This document shows positions 8,532 through 18,368 of a stretch of DNA of 40,197 nucleotides, piece by piece. The position numbers and the translations under genes are program-made. Positions within the stretch are counted from its first letter, which is position 1. The number at the start of each line of letters is the position of its first letter. The DNA is from DAOUMU01 sp034409055 (GTDB lineage Bacteria; Chloroflexota; Anaerolineae; 4572-78; J111), in assembly GCA_034409055.1 (NCBI GenBank), contig DAOUMU010000268.1, positions 1 through 40,197 on the forward strand, in the 5' to 3' direction. The notes below the pieces were generated by a model. The model was not told the origin of the DNA and made no database searches. It saw nothing but the letters and a program-made list of their open reading frames with translations.

Positions 8532-11486
8532 ATGTGTGTAAACTCAACAGCCCAACGTTTACAAATGAACTCATGCGCTGGGCAGCAAAGACCTGGCTTT
8601 TGGTGGATTGTGCTCATTTTTGTGGCTGCTTTGCTCCCCAGAGTCACCAACCTGGATGTTTTTCTGGCCCATGATGAAACGCTCTTTTGGGATTGGTCAC
8701 GGAAGTTTTTCTTTAGCCTGCTAGAGGGTGACTTTGCCGGCACGATTGTCGGACCGGGTAATCCCAACATTACTTCCATGTGGGCTCAGGTAGTAGTCAT
8801 GGGCCTGCAATACGCTTGGGCCTGGCTGAATGACCTCCAGTCAGTTGCTCTGGCTGAGTGGCCTGCTTTTCAGCCCCATTTGGTTTTTTCGGAGCTGCCC
8901 TGGCGCCGTCTGCCTGTCGTTTTGATCAACACTTTATCTGTTACCGGCATTTGGTGGTTGTGTTATCGCCTCTTTGGCCGCAGACTGGCTTTATTGACCG
9001 CTGTGCTCCTGGTTTTGGATCCTTTTGTTCTGGCCGACTCCCGTACTGGACGGGGTGAAGGCATATTGACCGGTTTTGTAACAGTTGCCCTGTTGGCTTT
9101 TATCTTTTTCTGGCACAGTCGTCGCTGGCGTTATTTGATTGTCTCAGGCATTGTAATGGGATTGGCCTTGCTCACGAAACTATCGGCGGTGAGTTTGGTG
9201 CCAACGGTCGGATTGATTGGGTTGGTGTATGTTTGGCAGATATCCGGTTTAACAGTTTGGGGCAAGACTCAAAAAATAGCTACTGCGTTGATAATATGGG
9301 GGGGAGTAGCCCTATTAACATTCTCGGTTCTATGGCCGGCAATGTGGGTGGCTCCAACTGCGGCGCTCGATTTTTTGTGGGGCTTTGTTCGTAATGTGGG
9401 CCTGGAAGGTCGTACAAATTACTTTTTTGGTGAACTTTACCGGTCAGAATTTTTGCCTTTTTATTACCCGGTTGTGTTTATTTTGCGGGTTACACCTATG
9501 GCTTTGGTGGGCCTGGTTGCATTTGGGGTGTTGTTATGGTTAGGCTTGGTTGCCAAATTGCGTTTTGGAGTTCCCTGGACCGCAGCCTGGCAAAATGTCA
9601 CCCGAAAAGTCATAGATTGGCCGATCCTTTTAGTGGCTATTTATCCGGTTATATTTGGTATTTTTATGACCGTTGGCGTCTTAAAGCGAGATTGGTATTT
9701 AATGCCTGCTTTCCCATCGCTGGATATTGTCGCTGCGGCCGGGTTATTGTGGGTCGGTAAATCGCTCTGGCAAAGATTCTGGCCCCAAGTTTCACCGAAT
9801 AGGGTCTGGACAATCGGGGTGGGGATAATTCTGCTGTTTCAAGCTGCGGCCAGCTTGCCCAGTCATCCTCTCTATTATACCTATTGGAACCCCTTGGTTT
9901 TGGGTGGCAAATGGGCTTCGCAGGCAATTATGGTCGGTTGGGACCTTGACCTGGCGATGGGGGCTCATTACTTGAATAGCAAACCGGATGCGGCTAACCT
10001 GAAGGTCGCTTCGCGCACCACGCGTGGTTTTCAAGAAATTTTCAGGGGGATTACTGTGCCCCTGGCTATCGACTCGGCCTGGGTCCAGGCAGATTATTTA
10101 TTAGTGCGTCAAACACATCTGCAATTAGGCAAACATGATCCTTGGGAATTGAACTATCTACCCCATTTAGAGTTAGAGCATGTGATCAACATTGGGGGCG
10201 TAGATTATTTGTGGATTTACCGGGCACCCCGGGCCGAATATTTTGCTGGCCCCAGCCAATTGGTAGGTAAAGGGACGCTCTTTGGCTACGATATGTCTAC
10301 GCAAAGGGTCAAAATAGGGGATGTGATCCATTTTGATCTTTATTGGTTGAACCGGAATGTAACTGATCAGGACACTTTTTTTGTTAATCTCATTGATTTG
10401 GGAGAGTATGTCTGGGCAGAAACGATAGTTCAAACCCCCCTGGAGTTTAAGGCTCATAATGAAGTCGAAGGAACGATGATCGAGAGTTTTGCCGATTTAG
10501 AGATACCGGTTGGCACCCCTCCCGGTCGTTATTTTTTAGAAATGGGCATTTACAGCCAGACCAAGGAAGAAGAAATCGGTTTATTTTCATTGCCGGAAAA
10601 TGGACGGATTATTGAGGTAACACCGACGGACCAACCGCTTAACCCACCGGTCATCTCCCGGGTTCTCAATAAACCCGCCAGTTCCGGTCTTATGCTGCTC
10701 GGATTTGATTGGCCAGCAGGGGTTCTCGCTCATGGGGACGATAATGAGTTGGTATTTTATTGGCAGGCGCAAGAAAAGATTGAGCAAGACTTGGTAATAG
10801 GGCTTCAACTGCTGGATGACAAGGAGAATGAGATTGCCTACTGGTTAGGGCGTCCTGTCAAAAGTAGTTATCTCACTAATCAGTGGCATCAGGGAGAGAT
10901 AATCAAGGACCCCTGGGAATTAAATATTTCTCCAAACGTTTCGCCCGGCAACTATGTCCTGCGTCTGGCTTTGTATGATAGTGCTGATGGGAAGGTGACC
11001 GGTGTGACTGACTTAGGCCCGATCACGGTTGTAGATCGGCGGCGACTATTTGAAGTGCCCCCCTTACAGCACAGAGTCGATGCTCAATTAGGCGAGGCTA
11101 TATCTCTTTTGGGCTACAATCTTATCCAGGAACCGCTGACCGGGGGGGGACGGTTTACGCTTAAGCTTTACTGGCAAGCCAAACAATCTCCCCCTGCTGA
11201 TTATAAAGTTTTTACCCAGGTACTTGGTCCAGATGGCACCGTAGTTGGTCAGCACGATGGCGTCCCTGCGGATGACACCTTGCCCACCGTTACCTGGCAG
11301 CCCGGCGAAATTATCTCCGACCGTCACCAGATTGACTTTCCTACGACGCAAGGGGGGGAGTATCGTCTAATTGTGGGCATGTATGACCCGGCAACCGGCA
11401 CCCGCCTGTCGGTTACAAACGTTACCGGTGCACCTATTGGTGATTTTTTACCACTTTATAGCTTTACCATTACCGAAGCTGAATAA
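8532..11486 (+). CDS. GT39-like membrane glycosyltransferase with three beta modules
   Basis: Paralog of the first gene in the window and a cleaner version of it. Residues 24-40 form the first membrane segment, followed by FLAHDETLFW with D48-E49. Later come LWPAMWVAP (~272-280), PAFPSLDI, and PLYYTYWNPLVLGG. The extracytoplasmic tail from ~570 has three beta modules: LFGYDM/LYW/PPGRYFLEMGI, LLGFDW/FYWQ/GNYVLRLALYD and LLGYNL/LYWQ/GEYRLIVGMYDPATG. The loop before WPAMWV is short here, lacking the repeat-derived segments of the paralogs at 182 and 18369. ATG 8532 has no clear Shine-Dalgarno sequence; ATG 8565 is an alternative start that also precedes the membrane segment. Convergent with the next gene. 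Confidence 0.85.
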   Translation: MCVNSTAQRLQMNSCAGQQRPGFWWIVLIFVAALLPRVTNLDVFLAHDETLFWDWSRKFFFSLLEGDFAGTIVGPGNPNITSMWAQVVVMGLQYAWAWLNDLQSVALAEWPAFQPHLVFSELPWRRLPVVLINTLSVTGIWWLCYRLFGRRLALLTAVLLVLDPFVLADSRTGRGEGILTGFVTVALLAFIFFWHSRRWRYLIVSGIVMGLALLTKLSAVSLVPTVGLIGLVYVWQISGLTVWGKTQKIATALIIWGGVALLTFSVLWPAMWVAPTAALDFLWGFVRNVGLEGRTNYFFGELYRSEFLPFYYPVVFILRVTPMALVGLVAFGVLLWLGLVAKLRFGVPWTAAWQNVTRKVIDWPILLVAIYPVIFGIFMTVGVLKRDWYLMPAFPSLDIVAAAGLLWVGKSLWQRFWPQVSPNRVWTIGVGIILLFQAAASLPSHPLYYTYWNPLVLGGKWASQAIMVGWDLDLAMGAHYLNSKPDAANLKVASRTTRGFQEIFRGITVPLAIDSAWVQADYLLVRQTHLQLGKHDPWELNYLPHLELEHVINIGGVDYLWIYRAPRAEYFAGPSQLVGKGTLFGYDMSTQRVKIGDVIHFDLYWLNRNVTDQDTFFVNLIDLGEYVWAETIVQTPLEFKAHNEVEGTMIESFADLEIPVGTPPGRYFLEMGIYSQTKEEEIGLFSLPENGRIIEVTPTDQPLNPPVISRVLNKPASSGLMLLGFDWPAGVLAHGDDNELVFYWQAQEKIEQDLVIGLQLLDDKENEIAYWLGRPVKSSYLTNQWHQGEIIKDPWELNISPNVSPGNYVLRLALYDSADGKVTGVTDLGPITVVDRRRLFEVPPLQHRVDAQLGEAISLLGYNLIQEPLTGGGRFTLKLYWQAKQSPPADYKVFTQVLGPDGTVVGQHDGVPADDTLPTVTWQPGEIISDRHQIDFPTTQGGEYRLIVGMYDPATGTRLSVTNVTGAPIGDFLPLYSFTITEAE

Positions 11487-11489
11487 TAA

Positions 11490-11539
11490 GTAGACCCCGC
11501 ATCCCCGTGCCGGATCGGGCATAGGGATGCCCTTTCTAC
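11490..11539. terminator. Imperfect hairpin of the GCATCCC family between convergent genes
   Basis: GTAGA (11490-11494) pairs with TCTAC (11535-11539), and GCATCCC near 11499 pairs with GGGATGC near 11523. The element fills most of the 71-bp gap between two convergent genes and could end transcription from both sides. It resembles hairpins at 22326-22358 and 39044-39067, so it may be a dispersed repeat. There is no T-run typical of an intrinsic terminator. Confidence 0.45.
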
Positions 11540-11557
11540 AGAGAGATAAATTTATGA

Positions 11558-14143
11558 TCATAGTCCTTTGATCGTAATAGGCAGCGATAAACACTCAATA
11601 GACTCAGAGGTGTCAGCGACTGTGCCCGGTAGCAGTTGTCCACTGCTGGCAATAGCCAGGCAAACATTCAGGACGTATTCGCCAGGCATCACGCTTGTTG
11701 GTAACGACACAGGATAGTGAACCGGCACAATCGAGCCCCGGGCTACATCGCCAATAGCCAGGGATTGAGGTAGAATAGGGTGAGCTACGGTTAACACAGA
11801 TTCAGCACCGTTGCCTGGAGACAACTGCAAAACCACTTGAAAAGCATTGGCCAAGCCGAAATCAGGTCGGCGGATCGGCTGCCAGTAAAGAACAACTTGC
11901 CCGGCAAGATTGGGTTGCCAGGTCGCTGGCTCGACCCGATAGCCTACCAGCCGCATGCGATCGCTAAATGAAATATCAAGAGGGGTAGCATTGGCTGGCA
12001 ACCCTTGCTCTGACAATAACTCCAGCGCGTCTGCAAAATTGACCAGTTCAAAACGCCCGGTTGGCTCAATAGATACCAGGGCCAGTCCCGAGGAATCGAT
12101 CGGCAATATGTTCGGGCCATCCTTTAGACCGAGGTGTAAATCATACAAATCTGGGGAGATATCTGCCGGGGCCAGTGGGCACAGGCTCTCCAATATAGCG
12201 CCTGGCACGTTAACTTCGGCGGTGAAACCAGGGGCTGGCTGACAAGTAACCCAATGGGTCTCCTCGCCACCGGGCGGGACTAGCCCAACCATTAGTTCCT
12301 GCTGCGCATCAAGCCCCAAGTTTCGCCAGAATAAGGTCAGCGTCCCCTCAGTTGTCAGGTTGTAACCATACACGGTCAAGATGTCAGGCAGGCTGTTGTC
12401 TTGTAGATTTACATAATTCTCAACCGGGTTACGATATATCAGTACATAATCCAGCCCCTGTAGCCTGACCCGATGAGTTGGTGGATAGTGCTTCTCAAAG
12501 TATTGTCCTACTTTCATATCTTCTTCCAGTTGGAGTTGCGTGCGGTATAGGACGACGTAGTCAGCATTTATAATCCCTGGTTCGGAACAACTGCGCACTT
12601 CCGTTTGGCCGACAAAGAAGGGGCTAAACATGTCGGCATACCAACTGCACGTGGCCACCCGCAGTGACTCTGCCTCTGGCTGCTGGTTAAGATAGGCAGC
12701 GGCTTCGTTCATCCCCTCACCTTTGCCAATCGTTACCAGCTTGGCCGCCCCAGAGGTCCCGCCGAATAGAGGGTTGTAATAGGTAAAATAGTATGGATGA
12801 TGATCAAGCACCAGCCAGCCTTGTCCCAGTAAGATTATACTGCAGAGTAGAAACATTCCCCGGCGATGGAGGGTGGGGCTGCGGCTAAGCCGGGTCAGGC
12901 TATCTAATAGCCAGATTAAACCGAAAGCCAAAAAAACTTCTATCACTGGAAAAGCGGGCAGAAAATAAAAGATTTGCTTTTTGGGCGATACCGTTTCAAA
13001 GAGTAGAAATGTTCCCAGGAAAAGCACCAACACGATTTCCACCGGATGGTTGTTTAGTTGCGCCAGCAGGTGAGCGGCCGATCGCCGCCAGTGGGCGCGC
13101 AGGATTGCTACGAGCAGAGCTAATAAGCCCAATACCTCCAGCGGTGAGGCTCGCAGCAGCCAGCTAATCGGATAGAAGAGGGGACCGGGCTCAGAAACAG
13201 CCTGCCCCAAAAAGTAACGTTTGTGCCCTGCTTGAGCGATTTCAATGTTACCCTTAACAAAGGCTCGTATGGTCTCCCATGGAGTCATCCACATGGCCGG
13301 AAAAAAAGCCACAAAGGCAAGTCCGGCTATCAAGCCCCATACCAGCCATGCGCCGACCAGTGTCCACACCTCTGCCCAGCCTCGCCAGCGTCCACTTTGC
13401 CAGCGATAGTATAAACTTAATACTCCTAACATCATCGTATAAGGCAGCAAAAACCAACTGGCTGGCTTGGACAGAAAGGCCAGCCCCGCCATCACCCCTG
13501 AGATAAGCAGCCAATACCATGGCCGGCCTCGCAACCAATAGCCCGTTATGGCCAGCAACGATAGTATCATGAAGGTTGTCGTCAGGGCATCGTGGTGCAG
13601 GGTACGGGAAAGAGCGATATGGAAAGGATTAAGGGCCAACAGCAGGCTGGCGATTAATACGACCCGTTCATTAAGAAGTTGTCGTAGTAACAGGTAGAAA
13701 AGCAGAATAAATATGGCCGCAACCACTGCCAGGGGCAGACGAACATAAGCGATCACGGCTGGATCGACAGAGTCTGCATCCTGGGATTGCAAAAAGGTGC
13801 TTAGGCTAACCCCGGTGGGAGAAATTTCCTGCCAATAATAAGCCAGTAAACCCAGACTTCCGCCCCACATCGTGGTGACACCTGGGTGTGGTGTCTGAAA
13901 CGTACAGGCCCACCCCCTGGACAATGTGGAGGGACATTCGTTGTCGGCAGATAACAATCCGAGTACAAACCATCTTGAACGGTCGATCCACAGTTGCTCA
14001 TCTGCGGTCAGGAAGCCACCTAAGGCCCAAATACGTACTACTAGGGCCAGTATAAAAATTCCGATGGGGATGGCCCATCGTTTTACAGAAGCCAGTTTAT
14101 GCCTGTTGAGTACAGGCCAGACGTCCTTTGTCATCCGGTACAT
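11558..14143 (-). CDS. GT39-like membrane glycosyltransferase with two beta modules
   Basis: GT39/PMT-type membrane protein. Counting from ATG 14143, the first membrane segment is followed by FLTADEQLWIDRS with D48-E49. Then come a first loop with HPGVTTMWGG, LARTLHHDALTTTF-like helices, FFPAMWMTPWETI, FYFLPAFPVIEVFLA and HPYYFTYYNPLFGG, all shared with the other GT39 proteins here. Two beta modules follow, starting at VYGYNL and LVGYRVEP, the second with VVLYWQPI and PGEYVLNVCLA. A TTG 36 bp upstream (14179) would lengthen the protein by 12 residues; ATG 14143 or ATG 14134 is more likely, though none has a clear Shine-Dalgarno sequence. It is the only GT39 gene of the left half on the minus strand. 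Confidence 0.83.
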   Translation of the reverse strand: MYRMTKDVWPVLNRHKLASVKRWAIPIGIFILALVVRIWALGGFLTADEQLWIDRSRWFVLGLLSADNECPSTLSRGWACTFQTPHPGVTTMWGGSLGLLAYYWQEISPTGVSLSTFLQSQDADSVDPAVIAYVRLPLAVVAAIFILLFYLLLRQLLNERVVLIASLLLALNPFHIALSRTLHHDALTTTFMILSLLAITGYWLRGRPWYWLLISGVMAGLAFLSKPASWFLLPYTMMLGVLSLYYRWQSGRWRGWAEVWTLVGAWLVWGLIAGLAFVAFFPAMWMTPWETIRAFVKGNIEIAQAGHKRYFLGQAVSEPGPLFYPISWLLRASPLEVLGLLALLVAILRAHWRRSAAHLLAQLNNHPVEIVLVLFLGTFLLFETVSPKKQIFYFLPAFPVIEVFLAFGLIWLLDSLTRLSRSPTLHRRGMFLLCSIILLGQGWLVLDHHPYYFTYYNPLFGGTSGAAKLVTIGKGEGMNEAAAYLNQQPEAESLRVATCSWYADMFSPFFVGQTEVRSCSEPGIINADYVVLYRTQLQLEEDMKVGQYFEKHYPPTHRVRLQGLDYVLIYRNPVENYVNLQDNSLPDILTVYGYNLTTEGTLTLFWRNLGLDAQQELMVGLVPPGGEETHWVTCQPAPGFTAEVNVPGAILESLCPLAPADISPDLYDLHLGLKDGPNILPIDSSGLALVSIEPTGRFELVNFADALELLSEQGLPANATPLDISFSDRMRLVGYRVEPATWQPNLAGQVVLYWQPIRRPDFGLANAFQVVLQLSPGNGAESVLTVAHPILPQSLAIGDVARGSIVPVHYPVSLPTSVMPGEYVLNVCLAIASSGQLLPGTVADTSESIECLSLPITIKGL

Positions 14144-14199
14144 AATTGCAGATTTTATCACAGAGATAAAACGTAGCAAATAAACTCGACAACGCTAAA

Positions 14200-14205
14200 A
14201 TTATA
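14200..14205 (-). promoter_or_regulatory. Perfect TATAAT hexamer upstream of the minus-strand gene
   Basis: On the minus strand 14205-14200 reads TATAAT, about 57 bp before ATG 14143, in a 225-bp divergent gap. No recognisable -35 lies 16-18 bp upstream, so activity is uncertain. Confidence 0.3.
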
Positions 14206-14368
14206 TTACCAGGGCCGTAGAAATCTCTGCTGGACGATTTTGCCCTATTCTACTAACTGCGTACAATCCAGCCTGAAATACCGGTCAGGGTTGAGGAAGA
14301 GTACAGGTAACTACTCATCTCTCATTGGGCTATGGAGAAAAGGCAGTCTATCTCAAGTGAAATTTGAG

Positions 14369-15640
14369 ATGCTCCACATAAAAAAAATTTTTGTTTTTTC
14401 AGCCAAACTGTTTCTCAGCATTTTATTCACCCTGATCCTGTTAGAAGCCGGGTTACGAATTTTTCCGAGTCTGATTCCACTTGAGTTGTTGATTCATTTC
14501 CACGAGAAACCCAGAGAAGAAATCGCCCACAGGCGCGGCCTGCCAAACAGGCGGGATGTTATAACCATTGAACGGGATGATGGCGGTCCAAATTTGGAGA
14601 TATTTAAACCGTTTACAAAGATAGTGTGGCCGATTAAAGATAATGGGACCGTCAGCGTGGTGGTGATGGATGAAAACGGCTTTTGCAACCCACCCGAGAA
14701 TAGTTACCAGCTTCCCGAAATTGATATTATTACTCTGGGTGACTCGTTTACAGCCTGCCACGCCGTTGATCCACAGGATACCTGGACCAGCCAACTGGGT
14801 GCTCTGATGGGGCTCTCTGTTTACAACCTGGGTAAGATTGGGATAGGCGTACACGAATATCTTCAAATTTTTAAAAAGTTTGGCCTTCAGAAATCACCCC
14901 AGGTGGTGATTATGAACGTCTACGAGGGCAATGATTTACGGGATGCCAGAAAATACTATGAGAATCTTCATGACCGTGGTCGTGAAGGGGATCAGGACAT
15001 ACAGTCAACATCGACAACCGGCCTATCGCCCTATCTGGGGTTAGGTTATAAATTTTTCTGGGAAGAACTGCTGGAAGACAATAGCTATTTCTTTAATCTA
15101 GCCCAGGCTGTTGTGGCCAGGTACCTGGACCCCGATCTACCAAAGACAAATTTCAAGTATCGTCTCATCTTTCCAAATAAGACGATTCCATTTAACCCGG
15201 AGAATACCGATACCGATGAAGTTGAGCATGCCAGGCGGCTACAGGCTATGGAAGTAAAGCTTGGCACTGCCGAGGCAATCGAGGCAGCTCTGGTTACTTT
15301 TGTTGAACTCTCACGGCAGTATGACTTTGTGCCCATCGTGAGCTATACCCCATCGGCCCACACGGCCTACGCAGCCAATGTAGTCTTTGATGATCCGGCT
15401 TTACATGACCTTATGCCGTGGTTTAGCCGTTGGCAACGCGAGTATCTGAAGCAAGGCGGAGAAGAGCTTGGCTACATCTTCATTGATCTCACCCCTTCTC
15501 TCCAGGCCGCTGCCCAGGCCAGGGGCTGGCAAGATTTGCTTTACTACCGGTATGATCTGCACCTAACTCCGTCTGGACATACTGTTGTTGCCGGGGCACT
15601 TAGCCAGGCGCTCCAGGATTTGGGGATCGCTGCAAGATAA
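14369..15640 (+). CDS. Membrane-anchored SGNH/GDSL hydrolase-like protein
   Basis: SGNH-fold esterase or acyltransferase-like protein of 423 residues. An N-terminal hydrophobic anchor (~6-28, IFVFSAKLFLSILFTLILL) suggests the domain lies outside the membrane. Seen: the GDSF nucleophile motif (D125-S126), NVYEGND with N188 as block III, and DLHLTPSGH near the C-terminus giving the likely Asp/His pair (D396, H398). By family knowledge such proteins remove or transfer acyl groups on polysaccharides. The frame is open back to a TTG at 14240, but that adds a 43-residue basic extension before the anchor; ATG 14369 places the anchor at the N-terminus. It is followed after 16 bp by a GT-C-like gene, so it probably acts on that product. 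Substrate not determinable. Confidence 0.75.
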   Translation: MLHIKKIFVFSAKLFLSILFTLILLEAGLRIFPSLIPLELLIHFHEKPREEIAHRRGLPNRRDVITIERDDGGPNLEIFKPFTKIVWPIKDNGTVSVVVMDENGFCNPPENSYQLPEIDIITLGDSFTACHAVDPQDTWTSQLGALMGLSVYNLGKIGIGVHEYLQIFKKFGLQKSPQVVIMNVYEGNDLRDARKYYENLHDRGREGDQDIQSTSTTGLSPYLGLGYKFFWEELLEDNSYFFNLAQAVVARYLDPDLPKTNFKYRLIFPNKTIPFNPENTDTDEVEHARRLQAMEVKLGTAEAIEAALVTFVELSRQYDFVPIVSYTPSAHTAYAANVVFDDPALHDLMPWFSRWQREYLKQGGEELGYIFIDLTPSLQAAAQARGWQDLLYYRYDLHLTPSGHTVVAGALSQALQDLGIAAR

Positions 15641-15656
15641 TAATTAGAGTCAACGT

Positions 15657-18203
15657 ATGCAAACGCTTGCCTCCAAAAAAGAAGTACCTGCTTGGAAGAA
15701 AGAATATGGTAATTATTGGCTCTTTGCTCTCATCTTTGTTGCTGCTTTGTGCCTATGGCTACACCCCGACCTAAAAGGGGCGGACATTACTCGCTATTTA
15801 TACTGGACTCGCTCCCTCTTTTTTGATCAGGATTTGCTGCTGATCAATGAGTTTGAAATGTTTGGGGAGCGCCTGCTCCTCACTCCCACCGGTTATGCCC
15901 AGGAGTTTCATAATTTTGGTACGGCCATTTTCTGGCTGCCTTTTTACGCAGTCGCTTATTTGATCGACGCGTTCATTTTCAATTCCGACCCGACCGTTCG
16001 TACCGGTTATGAACCCATCTATATCCTGTTGATTAACTTTTCTACCTGGCTTTATGCCGGCATTACCCTGCTCATGCTGTACGGTCTGGTGCGACGTTAT
16101 AGCAGTGGCCGCGCCGCTTTCTGGGCTATCGTCTTCGTTTCGCTGGGGACATCATTTTTTTATTACGTTGTTTTTCTACCGATTAGTTCTCACATTGCTT
16201 CAGCCTTTCTGGCCACGGTATTCTTAACGGTTTGGGACACCGACCGAAAACAGCCGCGTTGGCCGCTGTGGTTAACAATGGGCGCTATTGGGGGGTGGTT
16301 GCTAGCGGTAGCCAATTACAATGTCCCCTATTTACTGCTGCCCCTATTTACTGCTCTCAACGATGTTTACAAGAACGGCTTTCATCGCTACCACTTAAAG
16401 CTGGCCAGTGTTTACGCCGTATCTGGTACGCTGGCCTTTATGCCACAACTATTTATCTGGTGGTTGTATTTTGGTAGCCCGTTAACCACCCCCTATTCTG
16501 ACCAGTTAGTCTGGCTAGACCTGTATAAGCTGATTTTTTTAACCTGGTTTTCTGGTTGGCACGGCTTGTTTGTTTTCTCGCCCATCATTTATCTGTCGAT
16601 CCTCGGCTTCTATTACTTATTTGGACGCGATAAAATCCTGGCGTTGAGCCTGGTTTTTTTATTTCTGGCCTTCAGTTATGTTGCTAATAGTAATCAGGCC
16701 TGGCCGGCCGGTACGGCCTTTGGCTCACGTTACTTTATCTCGCTGACGCCAATATTGGCCATAGGCCTGGCCGTATGTCTACATCATTTCAAGAATCCCC
16801 TTGTTTACCTGTTGGCCGGTCTGCTTTCTGTTTGGACCGTATTACTATATGCCCAGACCGTACTGGGCCTGATGAACTTGCACAACTGGTATCCAATTGG
16901 TGAAATAATCTCTGACCAAGGGCGAGCCTTACAACAATTGCCCTATCTGGTTTATGAGGCTCACCTTCCGGTCACGACAGGTCCCTTGTTTAGGGTTGTG
17001 ATCGGGTTGGCTGTGGCTGGTGGCCTTATTGTGGGCCTTGGTCCCTGGTTCATAAAGACATTACAGTACAAATTTAACGAAAACTGGTTACTTGTTCTGC
17101 CGGGCCTGGCCGTTATTTTGATCGTTTTCATCGGATATGCCGGAGCCAATAGTCAGGTTACTCAAAGCCGGCTGGTAAAGGAAGGATATTATCAGGGTAA
17201 GCAGCAGATATATATCTCAGACCCCCTGGATGCTATGAAAAATTATAAGAAATTGGCCGATTTTTATCTGAAGCAAGGACAACCAGAGCAGGCCATGTCA
17301 GCTTTGCGAGCCACGTTGCATATCTGGCCAAATCGATCTCGGCAGTTTATCTCTGAAGATGCTTTATCGCAGTTGAATTATCATCCGCTTGATATCAATT
17401 TTGGGAATGTTGTCCGTTTAATCGGTTACTCACTGGATAAAACGGACAGCAATAATTTGAGCGTTAATTTATATTGGCAACGTTTGGCCGCCAAAGTGGA
17501 TGACGTCTATTACACATTCAGCATCGTCGATTACACTACCGGGCAACAGGTGGCTCACTATCAAGCTAAAGAGGGCCTGATTGGCCCCAGTGTTTTAGGT
17601 GTTTATCCATTAGATCATATCCCAGATGGCATATTCTTTAGTGATCGTTTCGATGTATCGTACCGAGCAGAAGACGGTCTCCTGAGCAAAATTGTTATTT
17701 CGATGGCCGAAGTAGGGCTGTATCCGCGCTTGCCGGATGCATCAACCCCGGAAACTGCCACCATCGGTTTTATTGATTTATCTCCTGCCGGGCTGCTGTA
17801 TCCGTTAAATTACAATTTCGATCACAAGATAGCTTTAACAGGATATCGGGCTTATCTCGATGAAACGGGACAGACCCTACATTTGGCTTTGCGCTGGCAA
17901 GGCATTACTCCTCCGGCTAAAGATTACAAAATATTTACCCACGTGCTCGACTCAAACAATGATATGATCGCTCAACGCGATGTTGATCCTTTATCCGGCC
18001 TCAGACCTACTGCCACCTGGAAATCAGAAGAAGAAATATTGGATGTTTACACCATACCGTTACCTGGCGATGTTTCTTTAGAGATGGCCACAATCCTACT
18101 CGGCTTCTACCTGTTAGAAACTGGTGAGCGCCTACTTTTGGTTGAACCTGCTGATAGCTCATCTTCAACACCGCAGAATTTTGTCCGGTTAGAGATAAAA
18201 TGA
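15657..18203 (+). CDS. GT-C-like multi-pass membrane protein (GAD/TPTGY type), two beta modules
   Basis: Paralog of the protein at 3472-6495. Shared motifs in the same order: GADITRYLYW (~41-50), FFDQDLLLINE, LLTPTGY, SPLTTPYSDQLVW, GTAFGSRYFISLTP. Like its paralog it lacks the standard Asp-Glu pair after the first membrane segment. The membrane part reaches ~residue 505. A TPR-like helical pair (~526-558) precedes two beta modules, LIGYSLD/LYWQ and LTGYRAY/LRWQ/KIFTHVLDSNN/RPTATW. It sits 16 bp after the SGNH gene, and its stop TGA overlaps an ATG (ATGA at 18200-18203) that opens a possible small gene. Probably a glycosyltransferase or polymerase-like membrane protein; the exact reaction is unknown. 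Confidence 0.8.
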   Translation: MQTLASKKEVPAWKKEYGNYWLFALIFVAALCLWLHPDLKGADITRYLYWTRSLFFDQDLLLINEFEMFGERLLLTPTGYAQEFHNFGTAIFWLPFYAVAYLIDAFIFNSDPTVRTGYEPIYILLINFSTWLYAGITLLMLYGLVRRYSSGRAAFWAIVFVSLGTSFFYYVVFLPISSHIASAFLATVFLTVWDTDRKQPRWPLWLTMGAIGGWLLAVANYNVPYLLLPLFTALNDVYKNGFHRYHLKLASVYAVSGTLAFMPQLFIWWLYFGSPLTTPYSDQLVWLDLYKLIFLTWFSGWHGLFVFSPIIYLSILGFYYLFGRDKILALSLVFLFLAFSYVANSNQAWPAGTAFGSRYFISLTPILAIGLAVCLHHFKNPLVYLLAGLLSVWTVLLYAQTVLGLMNLHNWYPIGEIISDQGRALQQLPYLVYEAHLPVTTGPLFRVVIGLAVAGGLIVGLGPWFIKTLQYKFNENWLLVLPGLAVILIVFIGYAGANSQVTQSRLVKEGYYQGKQQIYISDPLDAMKNYKKLADFYLKQGQPEQAMSALRATLHIWPNRSRQFISEDALSQLNYHPLDINFGNVVRLIGYSLDKTDSNNLSVNLYWQRLAAKVDDVYYTFSIVDYTTGQQVAHYQAKEGLIGPSVLGVYPLDHIPDGIFFSDRFDVSYRAEDGLLSKIVISMAEVGLYPRLPDASTPETATIGFIDLSPAGLLYPLNYNFDHKIALTGYRAYLDETGQTLHLALRWQGITPPAKDYKIFTHVLDSNNDMIAQRDVDPLSGLRPTATWKSEEEILDVYTIPLPGDVSLEMATILLGFYLLETGERLLLVEPADSSSSTPQNFVRLEIK

Positions 18204-18367
18204 AGCCTCACCTGTCTTTGACTTTTTTCTATATTCGTGGTAAACCACTGCCCATCCTGACAGAGTTTGATTTGGACAACGCTTTGGTTGTTACGATCTT
18301 TTTGGCCCTCGCTCGCTTCCTCCTCAGCGATTCCCGCACCATGCGAGCAGATGCCCAGATGAAATAA
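18200..18367 (+). CDS. Possible 55-residue membrane small protein filling an intergenic gap
   Basis: An open frame starts at the ATG that overlaps the previous stop (ATGA) and ends in TAA at 18365-18367, one base before the GTG start of the next gene. The product has a basic start (MKPHLSLTFFYIRGK), one hydrophobic stretch (~29-42, LVVTIFLALARFLL) and a charged tail. Tight coupling on both sides is what a real operon gene would show. It could equally be decayed sequence or a leader that couples translation of its neighbours. No family recognised and no clear Shine-Dalgarno sequence. Confidence 0.35.
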   Translation: MKPHLSLTFFYIRGKPLPILTEFDLDNALVVTIFLALARFLLSDSRTMRADAQMK

Positions 18368-18368
18368 C

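Noticed and set aside
14240..14368. N-terminal extension of the first SGNH protein from TTG
   Set aside because: It would put 43 basic, non-conserved residues before the membrane anchor; ATG 14369 fits better.
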